Source: Vulcanococcus sp. SFB_649D_100_25
Lineage (GTDB): Bacteria > Cyanobacteriota > Cyanobacteriia > PCC-6307 > Cyanobiaceae
Reading direction: 5' to 3'
Assembly: GCA_030833825.1 (NCBI GenBank)
Contig: JAURGL010000002.1
Location: 1 to 35,494 of the forward strand
DNA length: 35,494 nt
Shown: positions 8,628 to 16,778 of the stretch, piece by piece
Layout: each line of letters begins with the position of its first letter
How positions within the stretch are numbered: position 1 is the stretch's first letter
Translations under genes and position numbers: made by a program
The notes under the pieces: model-generated
Databases searched by the model: none
What the model was told of the DNA's origin: nothing
What the model saw: only the letters and a program-made list of their open reading frames with translations

Positions 8628-9533
8628 GTGGTGAGCGTCAGCCTCCAATCCAGTCGCGGTCGGCGCGATGGCCTCGCCGCCTTCAGCGCTCATCTGCTGG
8701 TGGCCCTGATTGCCCTGGTGGTGGTCGGCGGGGCTACCCGGGTGATGGAGGCGGGTCTGGCCTGCCCGGATTGGCCCCTTTGCTACGGCTCCTTCCTGCC
8801 TGGCCAGCAGATGAATCTGCAGGTCTTCCTGGAGTGGTTCCATCGCCTCGACGCCTTTGTCGTTGGGGTGGGCTTGCTGGTCCTGACGACCGTGAGTTGG
8901 TGGTGGCGTCGGGAACTGCCGCGTTGGTTTCCCCCGGTCGCCACCCTCGCCCTAGCACTTGTCGCAATCCAGGCCGGGCTGGGGGCACTGACGGTGACCC
9001 TGCTGTTGCCGTTCCCGGTTGTCACCGCACATCTGTTGACGGCCTTGTTGCTTGTGGCCTTGCTCAGCGGAGCGACCCAGGCCCTGTGGCGCTCAGCAGG
9101 GCCCTCGGAGTTGCGGCCTGCCAAGAGCCAATCCCACCGCTGGTGGTCCTGGTGGGCGGCCGGCTCTGCTCTGCTGGTGTTGGCTCAGTGCCTGCTCGGC
9201 GGACTGATGGCCACCCAGTGGGCCGCAGGGCGCTGCATCGGCAGCGGCGATGGCTGCGAGTGGTTGCTCCTGCATCGCCTCGGTGCCCGAGCTGTCGGGT
9301 TGCTGGTGCTCCTGCTGGCCGCGGTCTGGAGCTGGAAGCGCCCAGCCGATCGCTGGCTGGCGGCGGCTTCGGCCCTGATGGTGCTGCTGCAGATCGCCCT
9401 GGGGGTTCTCAGCCTGCGTTTCAGCCTCTCGGTGCCCGCCATCACCATTGCCCATCAGCTCGGGGCTGCCCTTTTGGTGGCCTTGCTGTCTGCCCTTGTG
9501 GTCCGCAGCGGGCCGGAGCTCATCCATGGCTAA
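8628..9533 (+). CDS. ctaA: Heme A synthase
   Basis: The enzyme oxidises the C8 methyl group of heme O to give heme A for the oxidase. The 301-residue protein has eight helices in two four-helix halves. Four heme-ligand histidines are visible: His72 (EWFHRLDAF), His135 (VTAHLLTA), His216 (LLHRLGARA) and His276 (IAHQLGAA). Glu41 precedes the loop ACPDWPLCYG with Cys46 and Cys52, and a second cysteine pair (Cys203, Cys210) is in the matching loop of the second half. The start is GTG 8628, with a second GTG at 8631. The end overlaps the ctaB start by 8 bp. Confidence 0.93.
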   Translation: MVSVSLQSSRGRRDGLAAFSAHLLVALIALVVVGGATRVMEAGLACPDWPLCYGSFLPGQQMNLQVFLEWFHRLDAFVVGVGLLVLTTVSWWWRRELPRWFPPVATLALALVAIQAGLGALTVTLLLPFPVVTAHLLTALLLVALLSGATQALWRSAGPSELRPAKSQSHRWWSWWAAGSALLVLAQCLLGGLMATQWAAGRCIGSGDGCEWLLLHRLGARAVGLLVLLLAAVWSWKRPADRWLAAASALMVLLQIALGVLSLRFSLSVPAITIAHQLGAALLVALLSALVVRSGPELIHG

Positions 9534-10533
9534 CGCCCAATCCCTCACCCGCGAGCAGGTCGTCCCCTCCCGGGCCAAGGTCGCCCTGCCCCCTTGGCTG
9601 GAGATCGCCAAGCCGCGGCTGATCCCCCTGCTGCTGGCCACGACCCTGGGGGGGATGGCGATTTCAGAGGGCTGGCCCCTGCCTCCCCTGCGGTTGGCCT
9701 GCACCCTGGGCGGCGGAGCCTTGGCTGCCGCTGCCGCAGGCGTGCTCAATTGCCTGTGGGAGCAGGAGCTCGATGGGCGCATGAAGCGCACCAGTGGTCG
9801 CGCTCTGCCATCCGGGCGGCTCTCCATTGGAACGGCCTTTGCGATCGCCGTGGCCCTCACCCTGTGTGCCGCCACCCTGCTGGTGGGTGGGGTGAATTGC
9901 CTGGCGGCGAGTCTGTCGCTGCTGGGGCTCTGCAGCTACGTGCTCCTGTACACGGTGGTGCTGAAGCCCCGCACCCCACAGAACATCGTCATTGGCGGGG
10001 TGGCCGGAGCGATCCCCCCCCTGGGGGGTGCGGCGGCGGCGACAGGCCACCTCGGTCTTGGGAGCTGGTGGCTGTTTTCCCTGGTGATGCTCTGGACCCC
10101 AGCCCATTTCTGGGCCTTGGCCCTGCTGCTCAAGGACGACTACCAATCCGTTGGCATCCCGATGTTGCCTGTGGTGAAGGGGAGCACCGCAACAGCCCGG
10201 GCCATCAGTGTCTATGCCCTGGCCACCGTTGTGTTCAGCGTCCTCGGTGTCTGGGCGCTGCCCGGTGGCGGCCTGCTCTACGGGCTGCTGTTGCTGCCGT
10301 TCAATGCGCGGCTCCTGCAGATGAGCGGGAACCTTCTGCAGAAGCCCGATGACATCCAATGTGCCAAGGGGCTGTTCCGCTGGTCGATCCTTTATCTCTT
10401 TGGGATCTGCCTGCTGCTCTTGCTGGCCCGCCTGCCCGCCGGGGAACAGTTCACCCGGCAGAGCCTTGATCTGCTGGCCATGGCCGGGTCCGGCAATGGA
10501 GCCTTCACCCTGGTTCCTGATCTGGTCGGTTGA
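9526..10533 (+). CDS. ctaB: Protoheme IX farnesyltransferase (heme O synthase)
   Basis: A UbiA-superfamily membrane enzyme that attaches a farnesyl group to protoheme, the step before CtaA. ATG 9526 gives 335 residues (MANAQSLTRE); the frame is open further upstream, but that part lies inside ctaA. The catalytic Asp-rich regions are NCLWEQELDGRMKRTSGRAL and a second one around LLLKDDYQSVGIPMLPV. PRTPQNIVIGGVAGAIPPLGG and LWTPAHFWALAL are also typical of the family. It overlaps ctaA by 8 bp, so co-translation is likely. Confidence 0.95.
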   Translation: MANAQSLTREQVVPSRAKVALPPWLEIAKPRLIPLLLATTLGGMAISEGWPLPPLRLACTLGGGALAAAAAGVLNCLWEQELDGRMKRTSGRALPSGRLSIGTAFAIAVALTLCAATLLVGGVNCLAASLSLLGLCSYVLLYTVVLKPRTPQNIVIGGVAGAIPPLGGAAAATGHLGLGSWWLFSLVMLWTPAHFWALALLLKDDYQSVGIPMLPVVKGSTATARAISVYALATVVFSVLGVWALPGGGLLYGLLLLPFNARLLQMSGNLLQKPDDIQCAKGLFRWSILYLFGICLLLLLARLPAGEQFTRQSLDLLAMAGSGNGAFTLVPDLVG

Positions 10534-10579
10534 ACTTTCTAGAGTCACCTACTCATGTGGCTGAGCGGGGTCTGAGGCG

Positions 10580-11623
10580 GTGACCAAGGCGGCAACCCAT
10601 CCGGTGCTGGAGCTGGAGAACGTCTGCAAGCGCTTCGGCAAAGGGGAGAAGTCCGTTGAGGCCCTACAGGGACTGACCCTGTGTGTTCCCCGCGGCTCAC
10701 TGTTCGGGTTGCTGGGCCCCAATGGAGCGGGGAAAACAACCACCCTGCGGATCCTGGCCACCCTGCTGGCCCCCTGCAGCGGGAGCGTGCGGGTCGCAGG
10801 GGTGGATGCCCTGAAGGATCCCCGTCAGGTGCGGGAGCGCCTGGGGTATGTGGCCCAGGAGGTGGCCCTCGACAAGATCCTCAGTGGACGGGAGCTGCTC
10901 CAGCTCCAGGGAGATCTGTATCACCTGCAGCGCAGCCAGCGCGATCAGCGGATCTCGGAGCTGATTGAGCTGCTGGCGATGGGGGATTGGATTGACCGGC
11001 GCAGTGGCACCTACTCCGGCGGCATGCGCCGTCGTCTGGACCTGGCCTGTGGACTGCTGCATCGTCCGGAGGTGCTGGTGCTCGATGAACCCACCGTCGG
11101 CCTCGATATCGAAAGCCGTGCCGCGATCTGGGCGGTGCTACGGCAGTTGCGCGACCAAGGCACAACGGTCCTGCTCAGCAGCCACTACCTCGAGGAGGTG
11201 GATGCCCTGGCCGACCAGCTGGCGATCATTGAGGGTGGTCGTGTGATTGCCGCTGGTCAGCCGTCTGAACTCAAGGCTGCCTTGGGGGGCGATCGGGTCA
11301 CCTTGCGGGTGCGTGAATTCAGTGATGAGCCCGAGGCCCTGCGGGTGCAGCAACTCCTCCAGGACTGCCCGGGGGTGCGTCAGGTGGTGGTCAACCGGGC
11401 CCAGGGTTATTCCCTGAACCTAGTGGTTGAACATGACGGCGTGGTGGAGCAGTTGCGGCGTCAGCTTGCGGAGGCCCAGCTGCCCGTCTTCGCCCTGGCC
11501 CAGAGCCGCCCCAGCCTGGATGACGTGTATCTGCAGGCCACCGGTCGCACCTTGATGGATGCCGAGTTGGCCGTCGCCGGCAGCAGGGACCCCAAGGCCG
11601 AGCGCAAACAGTCGATGCGCTGA
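10580..11623 (+). CDS. ABC exporter ATP-binding protein (DrrA-like)
   Basis: A 347-residue ATPase with Walker A GPNGAGKT (residues 46-53), signature YSGGM (145-149), Walker B VLVLDEP (165-171) and a switch histidine in LLSSHYLEEVD. The C-terminal extension of about 100 residues is typical of the daunorubicin-resistance (DrrA/NodI) export branch. The start is GTG 10580, 46 bp after ctaB. The permease gene follows after 43 bp of unusually pyrimidine-rich sequence. The position beside the heme A genes suggests a link to oxidase biogenesis, but the substrate is unknown. Confidence 0.9.
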   Translation: MTKAATHPVLELENVCKRFGKGEKSVEALQGLTLCVPRGSLFGLLGPNGAGKTTTLRILATLLAPCSGSVRVAGVDALKDPRQVRERLGYVAQEVALDKILSGRELLQLQGDLYHLQRSQRDQRISELIELLAMGDWIDRRSGTYSGGMRRRLDLACGLLHRPEVLVLDEPTVGLDIESRAAIWAVLRQLRDQGTTVLLSSHYLEEVDALADQLAIIEGGRVIAAGQPSELKAALGGDRVTLRVREFSDEPEALRVQQLLQDCPGVRQVVVNRAQGYSLNLVVEHDGVVEQLRRQLAEAQLPVFALAQSRPSLDDVYLQATGRTLMDAELAVAGSRDPKAERKQSMR

Positions 11624-11666
11624 TCGCTTCTTCGTTCTCTCCCTTTGTTCGATTGCTCCGATCCCG

Positions 11667-12533
11667 ATGACCAGCGCCACCCCCTCCCTGCTTAGCCCTG
11701 ACGCCGCTGCGGCCGGTCACCGTTCCCCCCTGGCCGATCTGACGCAGGAAACCCTGGCCCTAACGAGGCGCCTGTTCCTGCAGCTGGCGCGCAGACCATC
11801 GACACTCGTGGCCGGGGTGCTGCAACCCCTGATCTGGTTGATCCTGTTTGGGGCCCTGTTCGCCAATGCCCCAGAGGGACTGCTGCCGGAAGGGATGAGC
11901 TACGGGCGTTTTCTGGGGGCAGGGGTGATCGTCTTCACCGCCTTCAGCGCAGCCCTCAACGCGGGTCTGCCGGTGATGTTTGACCGTGAATTCGGTTTTT
12001 TGAATCGCTTGCTGGTAGCACCGCTGCGGTCCCGTAGCTCGATCGTGCTGGCTTCGGTGCTCTACATCACCTCCCTCAGCCTGGTGCAGAGCGTGGCGAT
12101 CATGGCCACCGCCTGGGCCCTGGGTTATGGCTGGCCTGGCGGGGCTGGATTGCTGCTGGTCCTCTTCACCCTGCTCCTGCTGGTCTTCGCGGTGACGGGC
12201 CTCAGCCTTGGGCTGGCCTTTGCTCTGCCCGGGCACATCGAGTTGATTGCAGTGATCTTCGTGGCCAACCTCCCGCTGCTGTTCGCCAGCACCGCCTTGG
12301 CCCCGCTGTCGTTCATGCCGGCCTGGCTGGGCTGGCTAGCGGCCCTGAATCCCCTTACCTTCGCGATTGAACCCATTCGTGCTGCCTACGCCGGCCACTT
12401 CTCCCTGTCCGCGGTTGTGTTGGAGGCTCCCTACGGGGCCGTCAGTGCCGCCGGTTGCCTCGGGGTTCTGGCTGCTTTGGCACTCGGGTTGTTCCTGCTG
12501 ATCCGCCCGTTGCTGGATCGCAAGCTCGCCTGA
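11667..12533 (+). CDS. ABC-2 type exporter permease (DrrB-like)
   Basis: ATG 11667 gives 288 residues; upstream codons in this frame lie in the end of the ATPase gene. A cytoplasmic N-terminus (about 35 residues) ends in LTRRLFLQLARRPSTL, followed by six helices. The motifs LQPLIWLILFG, FDREFGFLNRLLVAPLRS and LAALNPLTFAIEPIRAAY are typical of ABC-2 permeases of the daunorubicin/multidrug type. It forms an exporter with the preceding ATPase. The downstream gene starts about 20 bp later. Confidence 0.9.
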   Translation: MTSATPSLLSPDAAAAGHRSPLADLTQETLALTRRLFLQLARRPSTLVAGVLQPLIWLILFGALFANAPEGLLPEGMSYGRFLGAGVIVFTAFSAALNAGLPVMFDREFGFLNRLLVAPLRSRSSIVLASVLYITSLSLVQSVAIMATAWALGYGWPGGAGLLLVLFTLLLLVFAVTGLSLGLAFALPGHIELIAVIFVANLPLLFASTALAPLSFMPAWLGWLAALNPLTFAIEPIRAAYAGHFSLSAVVLEAPYGAVSAAGCLGVLAALALGLFLLIRPLLDRKLA

Positions 12534-12552
12534 TTGTTTGTTACCCCCCTCT

Positions 12553-12987
12553 GTGGCTCAGCGACCCCCCGCCCCCCTGTCTCCCCAGGCCCGCCGTCAG
12601 GCCCAGCAGCAGGCGCTCCAAGCCACCCTGGCCCGCCGTGATCCGGCCGCTTTCTCGGCCCTGCTGGCGCAGTGGGCCCATCGCCGAGGGGTCGCCAGTC
12701 TTCAGCCTCTCCTGCTGGAACTCGGCAGCAGTGATCCTGATGGGGTGTTCTGGTGGAACGCCTTGCAGGACGAGCTGCAGCCGGCTGATCCCATCCCCTC
12801 TCCTGTCGAGCAAGCGGAGCTGACACCCGAGCCTGAGCCTGAGCCTGAGGCGATCAACCCCCAGCCACTGCTCCGGGTCCTGCCGAAGGTTGCCAAACTC
12901 TCGCGCCCTGCACCCGCCCCCACCCATCCGGGGCTGGCTCAGTTGCGCACCTGGCTTCCGGATCAGGAGGCCCCCCGTGCTGCCTGA
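12553..12987 (+). CDS. Proline/alanine/glutamine-rich protein of unknown function
   Basis: I do not recognise this gene. From GTG 12553 it encodes about 144 residues; TTG at 12538 would add five. The N-terminal half is Ala/Gln/Arg-rich and probably helical (about residues 10-60), with VFWWNALQDELQ in the middle. A hexanucleotide GAGCCT repeated three times (12829-12846) encodes a Pro-Glu repeat, followed by LLRVLPKVAKLSRPAPAP and a short C-terminal segment. It lies between the exporter permease and nanE. Its last 11 bases overlap the nanE start, so both are probably on one transcript. No signal peptide or membrane helix is seen. Confidence 0.6.
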   Translation: MAQRPPAPLSPQARRQAQQQALQATLARRDPAAFSALLAQWAHRRGVASLQPLLLELGSSDPDGVFWWNALQDELQPADPIPSPVEQAELTPEPEPEPEAINPQPLLRVLPKVAKLSRPAPAPTHPGLAQLRTWLPDQEAPRAA

Positions 12988-13666
12988 GCGCCAGGACTTG
13001 CAGTCGGGATTGATCGTCTCGGTTCAGGCCCCGGAGGGTTCCCCGATGCGGCATCCCGATGTGATCGCTGCCATGGCCGAGGCCAGCTTGAACAACGGGG
13101 CTGTGGGGGTGCGGCTTGAGAGCCCTGAGCACATCGGGGCCGTGCGCCGCCGTTGCCCGAAGGCCTTGATTGTGGGCCTGTGGAAGCGCACCTTCCCTGG
13201 CAGTTCCGTTTACATCACCCCGAGCTGGCCTGAGATCCAGGCGGTGTGGTCAGCGGGGGCTGATGTGATTGCCCTTGATGCCACAGAGCGCACCCGACCC
13301 GGTGAAGAGGATCTGGCCCAGTTGATTGCTCGCGCCCGATCCGAACTCGGTGCCGTGTTGATGGCCGATGTGGACAGCATCGAGAACGGCCTCAGGGCTG
13401 CCGAGCTGGGCTGCCATTGGGTCGGGACCACCCTCTACGGCTACACGGAAGCGACTGCCGCGGCGAAGCCCCCGGCCTGGTCGCTGTTGGGACCATTGCG
13501 TCAGCAGTTGCCCGCCGAGGTGCTCCTCGTGTGTGAAGGGGGAATCGCCAGCGCTGAGCAGGGCCGCCGCGCGCTCGCGGACGGGGCAGATGCTGTGGTT
13601 GTGGGGACCGCGATCACCGGGGTTGATCTGCAGGTGGCTGCCTATCGGCGTGCCCTGGCTTCATAG
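12977..13666 (+). CDS. nanE: N-acetylmannosamine-6-phosphate 2-epimerase
   Basis: The enzyme interconverts ManNAc-6-P and GlcNAc-6-P. GTG 12977 gives 229 residues, the family's usual size; the frame runs further upstream only through the preceding gene. TIM-barrel features are visible: GLIVSVQAPEGSPM at the start, GLWKRTFPGSSVYITPS with the likely catalytic Lys70, DVIALDATERTRP, LMADVDSIENG, and CEGGIASAEQGRRAL with Glu187. It overlaps the upstream unknown gene by 11 bp. No sialic-acid lyase or ManNAc kinase gene is nearby, so the pathway it serves here is open. Confidence 0.88.
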   Translation: MLPERQDLQSGLIVSVQAPEGSPMRHPDVIAAMAEASLNNGAVGVRLESPEHIGAVRRRCPKALIVGLWKRTFPGSSVYITPSWPEIQAVWSAGADVIALDATERTRPGEEDLAQLIARARSELGAVLMADVDSIENGLRAAELGCHWVGTTLYGYTEATAAAKPPAWSLLGPLRQQLPAEVLLVCEGGIASAEQGRRALADGADAVVVGTAITGVDLQVAAYRRALAS

Positions 13667-13754
13667 GTTCTGGAAACCTTTCTGAAGCGAAGCTGCTGCG
13701 CTTCCTGCTGAACGCAAACTAAAGGAGTCTCAGCGGTCTCACCGGAGGTGCGCC

Positions 13755-13946
13755 ATGACCTCCCAGAAGGTTGTCCCCATGTTTTCCCTCGTGGTGGGTG
13801 GGCTGTTTATGGCCACCCCCATGGCGGGGTTCCCGATGGCTGATCTTGAAGCCCTGAACCGGGAGCTGGGCCGCTTGTGCAGCAGCCCGCCCCCAGAAGC
13901 ACTGACGGTTTGCCGGATCCATGCCCGTCTGATTCGGGCGATGTAA
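13755..13946 (+). CDS. Small protein with N-terminal signal-like segment, unknown function
   Basis: I do not recognise this protein. It has 63 residues, starting at ATG 13755 behind a good Shine-Dalgarno sequence (GGAGG, 13743-13747). The first 30 residues form a hydrophobic segment (MFSLVVGGLFMATPMAGFPMA) that could be a signal peptide or membrane anchor, so the mature part would be only about 33 residues with two cysteines (RLCSSPPPEALTVCRIHARL). Two cysteines 11 apart could form a disulfide outside the cytoplasm. The convergent groEL gene ends 19 bp away. A small inverted repeat, GAAGCG/CGCTTC (13684-13704), lies between nanE and this gene. Confidence 0.5.
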   Translation: MTSQKVVPMFSLVVGGLFMATPMAGFPMADLEALNRELGRLCSSPPPEALTVCRIHARLIRAM

Positions 13947-13965
13947 GCCGGCTAACGGCGTGGGC

Positions 13966-15624
13966 TCACATCATGCCGGGCATGCCCATACCGCCCATAC
14001 CGCCCATACCGCCCATACCGCCCATGTCGCCGCCAGGTGCAGCTGCGGCAGGAGGCTCGGGCTTGTCGGCGATCACAGCTTCGGTGGTGAGCAGCAGTGA
14101 GGCGATCGAGACCGCGTCCTGGAGGCCGAGACGCACCACCTTGGCGGCATCGAGGATGCCAGCGGTGAGCAGGTTCTCGTAGTTGCCGGTGGCGGCGTTG
14201 AAGCCTTGACCGCTGCTGCGCACTTGATCGGCCACCACGTTGGGGTCGTAGCCCGCGTTCGCGGCGATCTGATGCAGGGGGGCGGAGAGGGCACGTTGCA
14301 CAATCTCCACGCCGGTGCGCTCATCACCGCTCAGTTGTGCGGCAAGCCCATCGAGGCCAGCCGCCAGCTGCACCAGGGTGCTGCCACCGCCGGCGACGAT
14401 GCCTTCCTCCACCGCAGCGCGGGTGGCATTGAGGGCGTCTTCAATGCGGAGCTTGCGGTTGCGCAGTTCGGTTTCGGTGGGGGCTCCGACCTTGATCACG
14501 GCCACGCCGCCGGCCAGCTTGGCAACGCGCTCCGTCAGCTTCTCGCGGTCGTATTCGGAGTCGGTGTTCTCGAGTTCGCGCTTGATCGCAGCAATCCGGT
14601 CGCGGACGGCGGCCTGATGGTCTCCGCTGGCCACGATCGTGGTGTCGTCCTTGCTGATGGTGATGCGGCGGACATTGCCCAGATCCTCAAGCCCCACTTT
14701 GTCGAGGGTCATGGCCCGGTCTTCGCTAACCAGGGTGGCGCCGGTCAGGATCGCGATGTCCTGGAGCATGGCCTTGCGGCGGTCGCCGAAACCAGGGGCG
14801 CGCACGGCCGCCACCTGGAGGACACCACGGTTCTTGTTGACCACCAGGGTGGCCAGGGCTTCGCCGTCGACTTCCTCGGCCAGGATCACCAGGGGCCTGC
14901 CGGCCTTGGAGACCGCCTCGAGCACCGGCACCAGATCGTTGATGGCGCTGATCTTGCGATCGGTGATCAACAGCAGGGCGTTGTCGAATTCGCAGACACG
15001 CCGATCGCCATCGGTGACGAAATAGGGGGAGCTGTAGCCGCGATCGAAGGCCATGCCTTCGGTGATTTCCAGCTCGGTTGCCAGGCTCTTGCTCTCCTCG
15101 ACGGTGATGACGCCATCGGCGCTCACCTTCTCCATGGCGTCGCTGACCATGCGACCTACTTCCTCATCGCCGCCGGAACTGACGGTGGCCACCTGACGGA
15201 TGGCGTCTCCGGTAACGGGGGTGGAGCGATCGGCAATGCCCTGCACCACCTGGGCCACCGCCTTCTCCATGCCGCGGCGCAGATTCACGGGGCTGGCACC
15301 GGCGGCGACGTTGCGCAGGCCTTCCCGGGTCATGGCCTGGGCCAGGACCGTGGCGGTGGTGGTGCCGTCTCCGGCCTTGTCCTTGGTCTTGGTGGCGACC
15401 TGCAGCAGCAGCTTGGCCCCCAGATTCTCGAAGGGGTCTTCGAGTTCGATTTCACGGGCGATGGTGACGCCGTCGTTCACCACATCGGGGGCGCCGAATT
15501 TCTTCTCGAGGACCACGTTGCGGCCCTTGGGACCGATGGTCACCTTCACCGCATCGGCCAGGGCATTGACGCCACGCTCAAGGGCGGCGCGGGATTCATC
15601 GGAGAAGGAGAGCAGCTTGGCCAT
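13966..15624 (-). CDS. groEL: Chaperonin GroEL (Cpn60), groEL2-type, no adjacent groES
   Basis: A 552-residue 60-kDa chaperonin that folds proteins in a double-ring cavity. Nucleotide-site motifs are TIGPKGRNV (residues 29-37), NDGVTIA (50-56) and GDGTTTATV (85-93); VEEGIVAGGGSTL is near residue 405. It ends in a Gly-Gly-Met tail encoded by a 9 bp tandem repeat. No groES gene precedes it; 130 bp upstream a small membrane-protein gene diverges. Cyanobacteria normally have a groESL operon plus a second solitary groEL, and the sequence resembles the latter as I recall it from Synechococcus. I see no full CIRCE operator upstream. Confidence 0.96.
   Translation of the reverse strand: MAKLLSFSDESRAALERGVNALADAVKVTIGPKGRNVVLEKKFGAPDVVNDGVTIAREIELEDPFENLGAKLLLQVATKTKDKAGDGTTTATVLAQAMTREGLRNVAAGASPVNLRRGMEKAVAQVVQGIADRSTPVTGDAIRQVATVSSGGDEEVGRMVSDAMEKVSADGVITVEESKSLATELEITEGMAFDRGYSSPYFVTDGDRRVCEFDNALLLITDRKISAINDLVPVLEAVSKAGRPLVILAEEVDGEALATLVVNKNRGVLQVAAVRAPGFGDRRKAMLQDIAILTGATLVSEDRAMTLDKVGLEDLGNVRRITISKDDTTIVASGDHQAAVRDRIAAIKRELENTDSEYDREKLTERVAKLAGGVAVIKVGAPTETELRNRKLRIEDALNATRAAVEEGIVAGGGSTLVQLAAGLDGLAAQLSGDERTGVEIVQRALSAPLHQIAANAGYDPNVVADQVRSSGQGFNAATGNYENLLTAGILDAAKVVRLGLQDAVSIASLLLTTEAVIADKPEPPAAAAPGGDMGGMGGMGGMGGMGMPGMM
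13987..14022. repeat. Four perfect 9 bp tandem repeats in the groEL tail
   Basis: CATACCGCC occurs four times in a row (13987-14022), with a degenerate fifth unit to 14031. On the minus strand it encodes the Gly-Gly-Met repeats of the GroEL C-terminus. The near-identical codons suggest recent slippage expansion rather than independent codon choice. Confidence 0.9.
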
Positions 15625-15754
15625 CTCGGGGGGCTGTTCGCACTGGAGTGGCTACAGGCTCCCATGACGGGGTGGCCGCTGGCTTGTGGGGAAAGCCGAA
15701 TGAACAGGCCGCTCGTCAAAGCCGTATCCCGCTGCAGCCGATAGGGTTTGCCCC

Positions 15755-16003
15755 ATGCAGGACAGCATCAGCGACACCCTGGTCGAGAGCTTCGCCGTAC
15801 CGCTCACCGAGGCCCTGGCCGATCCGGGTGCGGGGAGCAACGTGATGGCCTTTCTGCTGGTGGCCGGTCTCGGCCTGGGGATGGCCCTGATCTATGTCCC
15901 GCTGCGTCTCTTCTTGACCATGACGGAACGCAGCCGCCGGCTGAAACTGCTTCAGCGGATTCGGCGACTGCGGGAGGAGTTGGCTCAGCCGCTGCAGAGC
16001 TAG
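15755..16003 (+). CDS. Small single-helix membrane protein, unknown function
   Basis: An 82-residue protein from ATG 15755. An acidic N-terminal part (about residues 1-28) precedes one clear membrane helix (MAFLLVAGLGLGMALIYVPL, about 31-50). The C-terminus is strongly basic and probably helical (RSRRLKLLQRIRRLREELAQ). The positive-inside rule predicts a cytoplasmic C-terminus. I do not recognise the family; it looks like a conserved small cyanobacterial protein, but I cannot confirm this. It diverges from groEL, and its stop TAG (16001-16003) overlaps the fabG stop (16000-16002) in a shared CTAG. Confidence 0.65.
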   Translation: MQDSISDTLVESFAVPLTEALADPGAGSNVMAFLLVAGLGLGMALIYVPLRLFLTMTERSRRLKLLQRIRRLREELAQPLQS

Positions 16004-16752
16004 CGCATCACCATGCCGCCATCCACCTGCAGGACCTGACCGGTCATGTAGGCGGCGGCAGGATCGGAGGCCAGGAAGCGCACGGCGCTGGCCACCTCAG
16101 CCGGCTGTCCCATCCGGCCCATGGGAATGGCCTTGAGGATCGGCTCTTTATCCAGTTCAGCGGTCATGTCGCTCTCGATGAAGCCTGGGGCCACGGCATT
16201 CACCGTGACGCCTCGGCTGGCGAATTCGGCCGCACTGCTGCGGGTCAGACCGATCACCCCGGCCTTGGCAGCGCTGTAGTTGGCCTGCCCGGGGTTGCCC
16301 ATCAACCCCACCACGGAGGTGATGTTGATGATGCGGCCGGCCCGGGCTTTGAGCATGGAGCGGCTGACGGCGCGGGTGCAGAGGAAGACCCCGCTCAGGT
16401 TCAGATCGATGACGCTCTGCCAGTCGGCAGTTTTCATGCGCATCAGCAGGCCGTCGCGGGTGATCCCCGCGTTGTTCACCAGCACATCCAGGCGCCCTTC
16501 CTTCTCCAGGACAGCCTTGATCAGGCCTTCCACCTGCTCCTCATCGGCAACGTTGGCCTGATGGCTCCAGGCCTGTCCGCCGGCGGCCTGGATCTCGCCC
16601 ACCACCGCTTCTGCCGCGGTTGGGGAGCTGGCGTAATTCACCACCACCGTTGCCCCTGCTGCGGCGAGCTCCTTGGCAATGGCCGCACCGATGCCGCGAC
16701 TCGCTCCCGTGACCAGAGCAACCTGACCGCTCAGGGGGGTGGCGTCTGACAT
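16000..16752 (-). CDS. fabG: 3-oxoacyl-[acyl-carrier-protein] reductase
   Basis: A 250-residue short-chain dehydrogenase that reduces 3-oxoacyl-ACP with NADPH in fatty-acid elongation. It has the Rossmann motif TGASRGIG (residues 15-22), NNAG (93-96) and the catalytic set Asn118, Ser146, Tyr159, Lys163 (NYSAAKAG). The end VLQVDGGMVM is typical of FabG. It is the last gene of a minus-strand chain after the GT9-like and K+ channel genes (26 bp gap), although their functions appear unrelated. Confidence 0.93.
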   Translation of the reverse strand: MSDATPLSGQVALVTGASRGIGAAIAKELAAAGATVVVNYASSPTAAEAVVGEIQAAGGQAWSHQANVADEEQVEGLIKAVLEKEGRLDVLVNNAGITRDGLLMRMKTADWQSVIDLNLSGVFLCTRAVSRSMLKARAGRIINITSVVGLMGNPGQANYSAAKAGVIGLTRSSAAEFASRGVTVNAVAPGFIESDMTAELDKEPILKAIPMGRMGQPAEVASAVRFLASDPAAAYMTGQVLQVDGGMVMR

Positions 16753-16778
16753 GGAACGTGCGTTGAGGTCCGGCCAGG

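Noticed and set aside
10534..10579. A possible short gene or promoter between ctaB and the exporter ATPase
   Set aside because: The 46 bp hold no convincing promoter or hairpin, and the open frame here is an out-of-frame continuation over ctaB.
13987..14031. A repeat array that might be CRISPR-like or intergenic
   Set aside because: The units are 9 bp, contiguous, without spacers, and code for the GroEL tail in frame.
14206..15744. A 512-codon open frame on the plus strand opposite groEL
   Set aside because: It is the antisense shadow of a highly conserved, GC-rich gene; its Gly/His-rich translation resembles no family.
15625..15754. CIRCE (HrcA) operator upstream of groEL
   Set aside because: Only a short CACTGGAGTG palindrome is present, not the TTAGCACTC-N9-GAGTGCTAA structure.
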